Source: CAG-533 sp022779465
GTDB lineage: Bacteria; Bacillota_I; Bacilli_A; RF39; UBA660
Direction: 5' to 3'
DNA length: 64,000 nt
NCBI GenBank assembly: GCA_022779465.1
Contig: JALFTB010000020.1
Location: forward strand, 1 to 64,000
The notes under the pieces: model-generated
Database searches by the model: none
Seen by the model: only the letters and a program-made list of their open reading frames with translations
What the model was told of the DNA's origin: nothing
Made by a program: the position numbers and the translations under genes
In this document: one piece after another, positions 8,225 through 16,693 of the stretch
How positions within the stretch are numbered: position 1 is the stretch's first letter
Layout of the letters: each line of letters begins with the position of its first letter

Positions 8225-8983
8225 ATGAATAAAAGAATACGCGTTTTTATGGTAGACGATAATAAGAAGTTCGTGGAGTCTGTAAAGGAGTATTTTAGTA
8301 GTCACGCAGTAATTGATGTTGTAGATTGGGCTTATGATGGAGAAGAAGCTCTAGAAAAGATTAGTGGTAATTATAATAATTATGATGTACTTGTAATGGA
8401 TTTAATTATTCCTAAAATGGATGGATTAAGTGTTTTAGAAGAGTTAAATAAGAGAAATATACATTTAAAGAGTATTGTTACAACAGGAATTAATTCAATT
8501 GAAGTTATCAATAAATGTATGCAAGTAGGAGTTAATTATTATTTACTAAAACCTTATAGTTTTGATGCTTTAGCTAAACATATGGAAACTATAATTGAGT
8601 CAAGAAAAGATAAACTAATTGTAAATGATAATGATTTGAAACAAGCAATTACAACATTATTACATTCTCTTGGCATACCATCTCATATTAAAGGTTATGC
8701 TTATATTAGAGATAGTATTGATTTAATGTATAATAATCCTTCGATGATTGGAGCTATAACTAAAGAGTTATATCCAGAAATAGCTGATAAGTATGATACA
8801 ACTACTAGTCGAGTTGAAAGAGCTATTAGACATGCTATTGAAGTTAGTTGGAGTAGAGGAGATTATGATTTAATGGAATCTTTATTTGGTCATTCAGTTG
8901 ATTATGATAGAGCTAAACCAACTAATTCAGAGTTTATTGCAACTGTTGCTGATAAGCTTAGATTAGAAAGAATATATGAATAA
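8225..8983 (+). CDS. spo0A: Spo0A, master response regulator of sporulation
   Basis: An N-terminal receiver domain carries the acidic pair D11-D12, the phospho-acceptor D59 (VLVMDLIIP), the TT switch position and the Lys of LLKPYS. The C-terminal Spo0A DNA-binding domain is clear: LGIPSHIKGY, the LYPEIA helix, and the recognition helix TTSRVERAIRHAIEVSW, which is almost invariant in the family. Length (252 aa) is slightly below Bacillus (267). Spo0A~P controls entry into sporulation. The gene has its own leader after the upstream terminator and ends in a hairpin that also covers the ribosome site of the next gene. All key residues are present, so it should be functional. Confidence 0.97.
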   Translation: MNKRIRVFMVDDNKKFVESVKEYFSSHAVIDVVDWAYDGEEALEKISGNYNNYDVLVMDLIIPKMDGLSVLEELNKRNIHLKSIVTTGINSIEVINKCMQVGVNYYLLKPYSFDALAKHMETIIESRKDKLIVNDNDLKQAITTLLHSLGIPSHIKGYAYIRDSIDLMYNNPSMIGAITKELYPEIADKYDTTTSRVERAIRHAIEVSWSRGDYDLMESLFGHSVDYDRAKPTNSEFIATVADKLRLERIYE

Positions 8984-8995
8984 ATAACTAATATT

Positions 8996-9034
8996 ATCCT
9001 CATTATATACATAAAGTATATAGGAGGATTTTTT
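8996..9034 (+). terminator. terminator-like hairpin that buries the next gene's ribosome site
   Basis: A 14-bp stem (ATCCTC-TTATATAC with GTATATAG-GAGGAT, one bulged A at 9002) and loop ATAAA, followed by TTTTT. The 3' arm contains AGGAGG (9022-9027), which is the ribosome site of the Clp-like gene starting at 9036. It can therefore act as a terminator of spo0A, as a translational block, or as both. Confidence 0.75.
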
Positions 9035-9035
9035 A

Positions 9036-10742
9036 ATGGATAAATGTTTTAATAAGAGTGTTTGTAGAATATTAGAAATAGCTGAACAAGAGATGCTTAA
9101 TTGTCATCATCCTTATGTTGGAACAGAGCATTTATTACTAGCTTTGTTAAAAAATAATAATATTAGCGAAATATGTATTAAATATAATTTAACTTATAAA
9201 AATTTTAAAAAAGAATTAATTAAAGTTATTGGTATGGCTAGTAAAGAAAGTGTTAATATTCTTTATACACCTTTACTTAAAATAGTTATAGAAAATGCTT
9301 CAAAAAAAGCGAATAAAGAACAAAAAGAATTAGATGAATTTTATTTACTTTCTTCTTTACTTAATGAACAAGATGGGATAGCTTTACAGATTGTTTCTAA
9401 TATGGGAGTAGATACAGAAAGTTTAACGAATGAGATTAATAAACCATCTTTAATATATCAATTAGGGGTTTCTTTAAATGAAAAAGAAAGTGATAGAGTT
9501 TATTTAAGAGATAAAGAAATAAATGAAGTAATGGAAATATTACTTAGAAAGAATAAGAATAATCCTTTACTTATTGGACATGCTGGAGTTGGAAAGACGG
9601 CGATTGCTTATGAACTTGCTCATATGATTAAAGAAGGTAATGTACCAGATAAATTAAAAAATAAAGAGATAGTTTTAATTAATACATCTACTTTAATAGC
9701 AGGAACAAAATATCGTGGAGAGTTTGAACTTAGAGTTAATAATTTAATTAAAGAAGTTATGAAGTGTAAAAATATTATTTTATTTATAGATGAGATTCAT
9801 ACGATAGTTAAGACGGGAGCTTCTGATGGTTCGATAGATGCTGCAAATATTTTAAAACCATATTTAGCAAGAGGAGATATTAAAATTATTGGAGCTACTA
9901 CTTATGAGGAATATAATGAATATATAAAGAAAGATCCGGCTTTAGTTAGAAGGTTTACTCCAGTAATGGTCAATGAACCTAGTAATAAAGATATGTTAAC
10001 AATTATGGATAAAGTTAAAAAGAATTATGAGTCTTTTTATGATTTAAAGATAAATAAAAATACGATTAAATATTTAATAGATATTACTGATAAGTATTTA
10101 CCTAATTTATATAATCCAGATAAGTGTATAGAAGTTCTTGATACGGTATGTTCTAAGAAGTTAATAGATATGTATAAAGATAACAGTAAGAATAAGATTA
10201 TTAGTAATGAAGATATATATGATGTTATTAAAAATAGAGTTAATATTAGTACTTTAAGAGAAGATAAAATAAATGAGTTATATGATGAATTAAAAGAAAA
10301 ATATAATGAAAAGACAGTTAAAAATATTGTTAATTTAATTAAAGATAATAAATTTAATAAATATATGGTTTTGGATGGATTAGATAAAAATAATAAAATT
10401 AAAATAATTAAATATATTTCATCAAAATTTAACATTAATATGATAAATATTAATTGTGAGGAATATAATGATGATTATAGTTTAAGTAAGTTATTATCTA
10501 ATGATTATTTATATAATAAATTAGAAGAGTATCCATTTTCATTTATAGTGTTTAATAATTATGATGAAGCTAATAAAGTTTTGTATAATTTAATTAAAAC
10601 TATGATTAATAGTGGGTATATAACTAATTCTTTAAATAAGAAATTATACTTAAATAATTCAATTATATTTTTATTAAATAATAAAGAAGAAAGTAATTTG
10701 GGTTTTAATAATAATCTTTCTTTTATTCCTCAAAAATGTTAA
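9036..10742 (+). CDS. ClpC/ClpB-like AAA+ protein with a degenerate second ATPase module
   Basis: It starts with a Clp N-terminal repeat domain (residues 1-140, with GTEHLLLALL). A complete first AAA+ module follows: Walker A GHAGVGKT (181-188), Walker B FIDEIH (D252, E253), and an RRF arginine finger after KDPALV. Residues 440-568 still align with the D2 module of ClpC (EYNDDYSLSKLL, then LEEYPFSFIVFNNYDEA). However, Walker A is gone (VLDGLDKNN) and the Walker B acidic pair is N507-N508. The D2 C-terminal lobe and ClpP-docking loop are missing; total length is 568 against about 810 for ClpC. It is probably an unfoldase-like or scaffold protein working without ClpP (inference). Translation may be limited by the upstream hairpin. 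Confidence 0.85.
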   Translation: MDKCFNKSVCRILEIAEQEMLNCHHPYVGTEHLLLALLKNNNISEICIKYNLTYKNFKKELIKVIGMASKESVNILYTPLLKIVIENASKKANKEQKELDEFYLLSSLLNEQDGIALQIVSNMGVDTESLTNEINKPSLIYQLGVSLNEKESDRVYLRDKEINEVMEILLRKNKNNPLLIGHAGVGKTAIAYELAHMIKEGNVPDKLKNKEIVLINTSTLIAGTKYRGEFELRVNNLIKEVMKCKNIILFIDEIHTIVKTGASDGSIDAANILKPYLARGDIKIIGATTYEEYNEYIKKDPALVRRFTPVMVNEPSNKDMLTIMDKVKKNYESFYDLKINKNTIKYLIDITDKYLPNLYNPDKCIEVLDTVCSKKLIDMYKDNSKNKIISNEDIYDVIKNRVNISTLREDKINELYDELKEKYNEKTVKNIVNLIKDNKFNKYMVLDGLDKNNKIKIIKYISSKFNINMININCEEYNDDYSLSKLLSNDYLYNKLEEYPFSFIVFNNYDEANKVLYNLIKTMINSGYITNSLNKKLYLNNSIIFLLNNKEESNLGFNNNLSFIPQKC

Positions 10743-10766
10743 AATAACTTTTAGGAGGAGAGAGTT

Positions 10767-12158
10767 ATGAAGTTTTATAATACTTTAACAAGACAAGTAG
10801 AAGAGTTTAAACCTCATTATGAAGGTAAGGTTTCTTTTTATACTTGTGGACCAACTGTATATCATTATGCTCATATTGGTAATATGCGTAACTATGTGGG
10901 TCATGATATTTTAGATAAGACTTTAAGATATATTGGTTATGATGTTAAAAGAATAATGAATATTACGGATGTTGGTCATTTAAAAAGTGATTCTGATACT
11001 GGAGAAGATAAAATGGTATCAAGTGCTAAAAGAGAGCATAAGACTGTATTAGATGTAGCTAAATTTTATACTGATGCATTCTTTAAAGATTTTGAGGCTT
11101 TAAACTGTCGAATTCCAGATATTGTTTCACCAGCAACTGATAATATTGATGAGTATATTAAGATTATTAGTAGTTTATTAGAAAAAGGATATGCTTATCA
11201 AGCTGGAGGAAATGTTTACTTTGATGTTAGTAAATTATCTGATTATTATCAATTAACTAATCATAAAGAAGATGAGATGGTTGTTGGGGTAAGAGAAGGA
11301 GTAGAGTTTGATGAAAGTAAAAGAAATCAAGCTGACTTTGCTTTATGGTTTACTAAGAGTAAATTTGAAGATCAAGAATTAAAATGGGATTCTCCATTTG
11401 GAGTAGGTTACCCAGGATGGCATATTGAATGTTCAGGAATATCTATCAAATATATTGGAGAATACTTAGATATTCATGGTGGTGGAGTAGATAATATATT
11501 TCCTCATCACACTAATGAAATAGCACAAAGTGAGGCTTATTTAGGCCATAAATGGTGTAATTATTGGTTTCATAATGAACATTTAATGGATGAAACTGGT
11601 AAGATGAGTAAAAGTCATGGAGCTATACTTTCAGTAGAAGAATTAATTAAAAGAGGATATAATCCTTTATCATTTAGATTTATGTGTTTAAATAGTCATT
11701 ATCGTAAACAATTAGTATTTTCATTTGATAGTTTAAATAGTGCTGAACAAGCTTATTTAAAACTTAAAAATAAGATATCTTTAATTAAAGATGAAGGAGA
11801 ATTATCTGAAGGTGATTTTGATAAATATAAAAATATGTTTATTGAATATATAACTAATGATTTAAATACCGCTAATGCAATTACATTGTTATATGATTTA
11901 CTTAAAGATGATACAGTTAATGGTCATACTAAGATTGAACTTGTTAGATCTTTTGATAAGGTTCTTAGTTTAGATTTACTTCCAGAAGTAAAAGAAGTAA
12001 GAAGTGATCATGAACATATTATGAAATTAATTGAAACAAGAAATGAAGCTAAGAAAGCAAAGAATTTTGAACTTGCTGATGCAATAAGAGATGAATTATT
12101 AAGTAAGGGTATTGCTTTAGTTGATACTAGAGAAGGTACTATTTATAAAGAGGTTTAG
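10767..12158 (+). CDS. cysS: cysteinyl-tRNA synthetase
   Basis: Class I aminoacyl-tRNA synthetase that charges tRNA-Cys. It shows the HIGH-type signature in YTCGPTVYHYAHIGNMR near the N-terminus and the zinc ligands typical of CysRS (the Cys of YTCGP, the GWHIECS region and HTNEIAQSE). The KMSKS loop follows in TGKMSKSHG. At 463 aa it matches the family. A GGAGG ribosome site precedes it by a normal distance. No T-box leader is present, since only 24 bases separate it from the Clp-like gene. The metalloprotease gene follows after 2 nt, so they form one operon. Confidence 0.97.
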   Translation: MKFYNTLTRQVEEFKPHYEGKVSFYTCGPTVYHYAHIGNMRNYVGHDILDKTLRYIGYDVKRIMNITDVGHLKSDSDTGEDKMVSSAKREHKTVLDVAKFYTDAFFKDFEALNCRIPDIVSPATDNIDEYIKIISSLLEKGYAYQAGGNVYFDVSKLSDYYQLTNHKEDEMVVGVREGVEFDESKRNQADFALWFTKSKFEDQELKWDSPFGVGYPGWHIECSGISIKYIGEYLDIHGGGVDNIFPHHTNEIAQSEAYLGHKWCNYWFHNEHLMDETGKMSKSHGAILSVEELIKRGYNPLSFRFMCLNSHYRKQLVFSFDSLNSAEQAYLKLKNKISLIKDEGELSEGDFDKYKNMFIEYITNDLNTANAITLLYDLLKDDTVNGHTKIELVRSFDKVLSLDLLPEVKEVRSDHEHIMKLIETRNEAKKAKNFELADAIRDELLSKGIALVDTREGTIYKEV

Positions 12159-12160
12159 AA

Positions 12161-12829
12161 GTGGAAGGTTTATTATATTTATTAGCATTTATTATTCCTT
12201 TAATAGCACAAATTTATGTAAGTGCTACTTATAAAAAGAATAGTAAGAAAGATAATGCTTTTGGATTAACTGGATATGATGTTGCTAGAAAAATTCTTGA
12301 TAAGAATGAATTAAATAACTTGTATGTAGTTGAAACTAAAGGAACTATGACAGATCATTATGATCCAACTAGAAAAACTGTTAAGTTATCTACTGATGTT
12401 TATCATGGTAAATCAGTAGCATCTTTAGCAATTGCTGCCCATGAATGTGGACACGCTATTCAAGATAAAGAAGGTTATTTATTTTTAAGAATAAGAAGTT
12501 TTATTTATCCAATTGTTAATTTAGGTACAAGACTTGCTTATATTATTCTTTTACTTGGATTAATCTTAGAATATATGGATTTAATTATGGTAGGTATTCT
12601 TTTAGTTGGATTAGGTTTAGTATTCCAAATTATTACTTTACCAGTAGAAATTAATGCCAGTAAAAGAGCTGCTAAAGAAATTGATCAAGCTAATTTAGGA
12701 AATAAAAAAGATCAAGCCGGAGTAAAAGAAATGCTTACTAGTGCAGCTTTAACATATTTAGCAGGTGTTTTATCAAGTGCATTATATGTACTTAGATTAT
12801 TATTAATATTTACAGATAGAAGAGACTAA
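12161..12829 (+). CDS. YugP-like neutral zinc metallopeptidase, membrane-bound
   Basis: A protein of the zinc-dependent peptidase family that includes Bacillus YugP. It has an N-terminal hydrophobic segment, the zinc-binding motif HECGH in AAHECGHAIQ, and two to three further membrane segments. The EINASKRA stretch probably supplies the third zinc ligand. Length of 222 aa is normal for the family. The start is GTG with an AAAGAGG site 7 bases upstream. It is located 2 nt after cysS. The substrate is unknown. Confidence 0.85.
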   Translation: MEGLLYLLAFIIPLIAQIYVSATYKKNSKKDNAFGLTGYDVARKILDKNELNNLYVVETKGTMTDHYDPTRKTVKLSTDVYHGKSVASLAIAAHECGHAIQDKEGYLFLRIRSFIYPIVNLGTRLAYIILLLGLILEYMDLIMVGILLVGLGLVFQIITLPVEINASKRAAKEIDQANLGNKKDQAGVKEMLTSAALTYLAGVLSSALYVLRLLLIFTDRRD

Positions 12830-12842
12830 TGTCTCTTTTTTT
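12820..12842 (+). terminator. intrinsic terminator after the cysS operon
   Basis: AGAGAC / GTCTCT stem with loop TAAT overlapping the stop codon, followed by a T-run. Confidence 0.85.
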
Positions 12843-12866
12843 GATATAATTAAGAAGAGGTGGATT

Positions 12867-13151
12867 ATGAAAATTAATTGTGAATATTGTGATAGTATTA
12901 TTGATACAGAAGTAGATAAAAAATGTCCGAATTGTAATGCTAGTTATGCAAAAAATAAAGAATATAAGGAATACATAAAAAAAGAAAAAGAAGAAGCAGC
13001 TAGAATGGAAGAATTTTCTAATCAAGTTAAAGAACGTGTGATTAGTCAATTTAAAGTAAATCAAAAAGTGTCAAAAGTGGTTTTTATAGTATCAGCAATT
13101 ATTGCAATAAGTATATTCATTGCAATGATTTATTCAATTATATTTAGGTAA
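12867..13151 (+). CDS. zinc-ribbon membrane protein of unknown function
   Basis: A 94-aa protein with an N-terminal zinc ribbon (CEYC, then CPNC), a Lys/Glu-rich helical stretch around residues 30-55 and a C-terminal membrane segment. This architecture is common in small Firmicutes proteins without a known role. It has an AAGAGGTGG ribosome site and is a single gene after a terminator. Confidence 0.7.
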   Translation: MKINCEYCDSIIDTEVDKKCPNCNASYAKNKEYKEYIKKEKEEAARMEEFSNQVKERVISQFKVNQKVSKVVFIVSAIIAISIFIAMIYSIIFR

Positions 13152-13250
13152 TTTTGTTAAAAATTAATATTTTTATACAAAAACATACAAATTTTGATTT
13201 TTAGTTCTTAATTTATGATATACTCTTAGTGTAGGAGTGAGATTGATACT

Positions 13251-13922
13251 ATGCAAGAAAACGTTATAGAAAGTACTAGTTATAATAGTGTTAATGTTAA
13301 AAGTATATTATACTTTGGAATTAAAAGATTTGTAGATATTATTGGATCACTTGTAGGACTAATTTTTTTATTACCAATTTGTTTAATTGTTAAAATCTCT
13401 TATGTTTTACACAAAGATTTCAATTCAATATTTTTTACTCAATATAGAATAGGTAAGGATGGTAACTTATTTAAATTTTATAAATTTAGAACAATGGTAC
13501 CTAACGCTGATGATGTATTATTTGAGTTACTTAAAAAAGATAAAAAATTAGCTAAAGAATATAAGATAAATAAAAAACTTAAGAATGATCCTAGAATAAC
13601 TAAAATGGGAAAACATCTTAGAAATAGTTCTTTAGACGAATTACCTCAATTAATTAATGTATTAAAAGGGGATATGTCATTAGTCGGTAATAGACCATAT
13701 TTACCTAGAGAACAAGATGATATGGGCGAATATTTTGATGATATTATTAAGACTAAACCGGGATTAACTGGATATTGGCAAGTAAGTGGCAGAAGTGATA
13801 CTAGTTTTGATTATAGATTAAAATTAGAAAAATATTATTCAAATAATTATAATTTATTATTTGATATTAAAATATTGTTAAATACTGTTAGAGTTGTTTT
13901 ATTAAAAAAAGGAGCTAAGTAA
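13251..13922 (+). CDS. initiating sugar-phosphate transferase of polysaccharide synthesis
   Basis: A bacterial sugar transferase (WcaJ/EpsL/PglC-type polyisoprenyl-phosphate sugar-phosphotransferase) that loads the first sugar onto undecaprenyl phosphate. It has an N-terminal re-entrant hydrophobic helix (YFGIKRFVDIIGSLVGLIFLLP) with the usual KR-x-D start. The motifs KFRTM, TKMGKHLRNSSLDELPQ, GDMSLVGNRP and KPGLTGYWQVSGRS follow. At 223 aa it is the minimal catalytic form. It opens the polysaccharide locus but has its own terminator, so it is transcribed apart from the downstream genes. Confidence 0.93.
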   Translation: MQENVIESTSYNSVNVKSILYFGIKRFVDIIGSLVGLIFLLPICLIVKISYVLHKDFNSIFFTQYRIGKDGNLFKFYKFRTMVPNADDVLFELLKKDKKLAKEYKINKKLKNDPRITKMGKHLRNSSLDELPQLINVLKGDMSLVGNRPYLPREQDDMGEYFDDIIKTKPGLTGYWQVSGRSDTSFDYRLKLEKYYSNNYNLLFDIKILLNTVRVVLLKKGAK

Positions 13923-13955
13923 TAAGATACTAAACGGTATCTTATTATTTTTTTA
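13920..13955 (+). terminator. intrinsic terminator of the sugar transferase gene
   Basis: A 10-bp stem (AATAAGATAC / GTATCTTATT) that includes the stop codon, then a long T-rich tail. Confidence 0.85.
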
Positions 13956-13964
13956 ATAATGATT

Positions 13965-14299
13965 ATGATTAAAAGCAAAAAAAGTGTAATAGTTTCTTGG
14001 GACTTCTAATTACATGGATGCTATTTATATTTCGCATGTCTTATTTTAATGGGGTTATGAGCGGTAATCAGAGTGGATCTATAGCTGTTTTAATTTATAA
14101 TCTTTTTTATATTAGCGATACAGAAAAGGTCAGTTTAATTGTTAGAAAGTGTGCTCATGTTAGTGAATTTTTTATTCTTGGTATTTTAGTTATAAATTTA
14201 GTGAGTAAATATAATGTTAAACATATTTATTTAATTTCATTTATCATTTGTGTTTATATTCTAGTAGTGATGAATTTCATCAATTATTTGTTCTTGTGA
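13965..14299 (+). pseudogene. broken VanZ-family copy
   Basis: A degraded duplicate of the intact VanZ gene at 16216-16650. Reading from ATG 13965 hits a stop at 14007 because one base is missing near 14001. The middle is open and matches the intact copy (KCAHVSEFFILGILV). A second one-base deletion near 14256 shifts the frame again before SSDEFHQLF, and the homology ends near 14297. A stretch of 95 bp (14150-14244) is identical to 16396-16490 while the upstream flank is about 78% identical. That pattern suggests later recombination between the copies. Confidence 0.85.
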
Positions 14300-14316
14300 A
14301 CGTTTAATAAAACTTT

Positions 14317-14346
14317 TTGGAATAAAGAAATAATTTGTATTATAAT
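14317..14346 (+). promoter_or_regulatory. probable promoter of the cytidylyltransferase operon
   Basis: TTGGAA, 18 bp, then TATAAT, about 40 bases before the start codon at 14389. Confidence 0.5.
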
Positions 14347-14388
14347 AAGTTTATAGAAGAATTGATTTTAACTTAGAAAGAGGTAATT

Positions 14389-15114
14389 ATGGAAAAACGA
14401 AATGTTGCTATTGTTATAGCTGGTGGTTCAGGTAAGAGAATGGGGTTAGATATTCCTAAACAATTTGTAAATATTAAGGGTAAACCTGTAATTATATATA
14501 CTTTAGAAGCTTTTGAGAAAATTCCTCAAATTGATGCAATTGAAGTTGTTTGTATTAGGGGATGGGAAGATACTTTAAGAGGTTATTTAGATAAATATAA
14601 TATTAAGAAAGTTAAATGGATTGTTCCTGGTGGAGAAATTGGACAAGAATCTATTAGAAATGGTGTATTTAATTTAAAAGATGAATTATCTGCTGACGAT
14701 AATGTTATTATTCATGATGGAGTTAGACCGATGTTAGATGAAGAAATTATTTTAGATGTTATAGCTAAATGTAATTTGTATGGTAATGGAATATCATCAA
14801 TGCCTTATAATGAACAAATATTTATCATAGATGATGATATTAGTACATTAAAATATATTCCACGTGAAACACTTAGAAGAATGGTAACTCCACAAGCATA
14901 TAAATTTAAATTACTTTATGATGCATATAAAGAAGCATTTGAAAAAAATATTGGAATTGGACCATCTTCTTATACTAATACTATGATGGTTGAATTAGGA
15001 CATAGATTATATTTTGCTGCTGGAAGTGATAAAAATATTAAATTAACGACACAAGATAATTTAGAATTATTTAAAGCTATGCTTGATAGTGATGATAACG
15101 TTATTGATGATTAG
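14389..15114 (+). CDS. IspD/TarI-type cytidylyltransferase
   Basis: A nucleotidyltransferase that transfers CMP to a sugar-alcohol phosphate. The CTP-binding loop is AGGSGKRMG followed by PKQF, then HDGVRP and the TPQAYKF motif of the IspD/TarI family. At 241 aa it matches both. IspD makes CDP-methylerythritol for isoprenoids, and TarI makes CDP-ribitol for teichoic acid or capsule. The neighbouring reductase/epimerase and its place in a surface polysaccharide locus favour the TarI-like role, but the sequence alone does not settle it. Confidence 0.8.
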   Translation: MEKRNVAIVIAGGSGKRMGLDIPKQFVNIKGKPVIIYTLEAFEKIPQIDAIEVVCIRGWEDTLRGYLDKYNIKKVKWIVPGGEIGQESIRNGVFNLKDELSADDNVIIHDGVRPMLDEEIILDVIAKCNLYGNGISSMPYNEQIFIIDDDISTLKYIPRETLRRMVTPQAYKFKLLYDAYKEAFEKNIGIGPSSYTNTMMVELGHRLYFAAGSDKNIKLTTQDNLELFKAMLDSDDNVIDD

Positions 15115-15125
15115 GAGGCATTTAT

Positions 15126-16202
15126 ATGGAACTTTATGAAAATACTTTATATAAAAATAGTGTTGAATTAATTGCTAAGAATGAAAAAATTAATTATGAA
15201 TTATTAAAAGATAAAAAAATATTAATAACTGGAGCTAGTGGTTTAATATGTTCTTTCTTAGTGGATGTTTTAATGTATCGAAATGAAAATTATAATGATA
15301 ATATTAAAGTTTATATGTTATGTCGAAATGAAGAAAAAATAAAAAATAGATTTAGTTATTATGATTTAGAAAGATATAATGGAAGTAATGATGGTAATTT
15401 AATTTATATTGTTCAAGATGTTTGTAGTGCTTTCGAATTTGATGAAAATTTCAATTATATAATTCATGGAGCTAGCAATACTCATCCTAAACAATATTCT
15501 ACCGATCCGGTTGGTACAATTAATACTAATGTTATTGGTTTATATAATATACTTAATTATTCTGTCAAATATAAACCTGAGAGAATATTTATGATGTCTT
15601 CAGTAGAAATTTATGGAGAAAATAAGAATGATGTTTTAAAATTTGACGAAAATTATTTAGGATATATTAATTGTAATACTTTACGTGCGGGTTATCCAGA
15701 AAGTAAAAGACTTAGTGAATCTTTGTGCCAAGCTTATATTTCTCAATATGATTTAGATATTGTAATTGGACGTTTTAGTAGAGTTTATGGACCAACAATG
15801 AGAAGTGATGATAGTAAGGCTTTAGCTCAATTTATAAAGAATGCAGTTAATAATGAAGATATTGTATTAAAGAGTGAAGGAAATCAATTATTTTCTTATA
15901 CATATATGTGTGATGCTGTTTCAGCAATTTTATTTATTCTTCTTTATGGAAAAAATGGTGAAGCTTATAATATTTCTGATGAAAAATCTGATGTTCAACT
16001 TAAAGATTTAGCTAAAATATTAGCAGATTATAATGGAAAAAAAGTTGTTTTTGAGATTCCTGATGAAACAGAAAGAAAAGGGTATTCAACTGCAACAAAA
16101 GCTGTTCTTGATTCTACTAAATTAAAGAATCTTGGTTGGGAACCATTATTTTCAATTGAAAAGGGATTGAATGATACTATTGATATTTTAAAAAATAGTT
16201 AA
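15126..16202 (+). CDS. NAD-dependent epimerase/dehydratase (extended SDR)
   Basis: An extended short-chain dehydrogenase acting on a nucleotide-activated sugar. The nucleotide-binding motif is GASGLICSF, where the third Gly is replaced by Cys. The catalytic triad region has MSSVEIYGE and the Y-x-x-x-K pair in YPESKR. Binding-domain motifs GRFSRVYGP and YTYMCDAV are typical. Length 358 aa. It follows the cytidylyltransferase after 11 nt with an AGGAGG site, so the two probably make one activated sugar or polyol. Confidence 0.85.
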   Translation: MELYENTLYKNSVELIAKNEKINYELLKDKKILITGASGLICSFLVDVLMYRNENYNDNIKVYMLCRNEEKIKNRFSYYDLERYNGSNDGNLIYIVQDVCSAFEFDENFNYIIHGASNTHPKQYSTDPVGTINTNVIGLYNILNYSVKYKPERIFMMSSVEIYGENKNDVLKFDENYLGYINCNTLRAGYPESKRLSESLCQAYISQYDLDIVIGRFSRVYGPTMRSDDSKALAQFIKNAVNNEDIVLKSEGNQLFSYTYMCDAVSAILFILLYGKNGEAYNISDEKSDVQLKDLAKILADYNGKKVVFEIPDETERKGYSTATKAVLDSTKLKNLGWEPLFSIEKGLNDTIDILKNS

Positions 16203-16215
16203 ATTATTGGATATT

Positions 16216-16650
16216 ATGAAAAATAAAAGATTAGTTTTGGCTTGGACTTTATTAATTTTATGGATGTTATTTATCTTTATAATGTCTTCATTTAATGGAG
16301 TTATGAGTAGTAATCAAAGTGGATCTATAGCAACTTTAATCCATAATATTTTTAATATTAGTGATACTGCAAAAGTTAGTTTTATAATTAGAAAATGTGC
16401 TCATGTTAGTGAATTTTTTATTCTTGGTATTTTAGTTATAAATTTAGTGAGTAAATATAATGTTAAACATATTTATTTAATTTCATTTATTATTTGTGTT
16501 TTATATGCAAGTAGTGATGAATTTCATCAATTATTTGTTCCTGGAAGATCTGGACAAGTAACTGATATTTTTATTGACATGATTGGTACTATCTTTAGCT
16601 TACTGGTTATGTATTTATTTAACAAATTTAGAAAAAAAGTCTGTTTTTAA
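16216..16650 (+). CDS. VanZ-family membrane protein
   Basis: A small membrane protein with four hydrophobic segments and the VanZ signatures RKCAHVSEFFILG, SSDEFHQLFVPGRSG and TDIFIDMIGT. VanZ gives low-level teicoplanin resistance in enterococci; homologs are common next to polysaccharide genes and their biochemical role is not settled. TTG 16207 is a possible earlier start, but ATG 16216 is preferred. It is the intact partner of the pseudogene at 13965-14299, and the pair brackets the cytidylyltransferase and epimerase genes. Confidence 0.88.
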   Translation: MKNKRLVLAWTLLILWMLFIFIMSSFNGVMSSNQSGSIATLIHNIFNISDTAKVSFIIRKCAHVSEFFILGILVINLVSKYNVKHIYLISFIICVLYASSDEFHQLFVPGRSGQVTDIFIDMIGTIFSLLVMYLFNKFRKKVCF

Positions 16651-16693
16651 TAATATTTAGTTATATTTTAAAATTTATAAGTAGGAGCGTATT

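Noticed and set aside
10743..10766. T-box riboswitch before cysS.
   Set aside because: Only 24 bases separate the genes and they hold just a ribosome site.
12810..13064. Minus-strand hydrophobic frame rich in Phe, antisense to the zinc-ribbon gene.
   Set aside because: It is the reverse of a Lys/Glu-rich stretch and a shadow of the real gene; there is no ribosome site.
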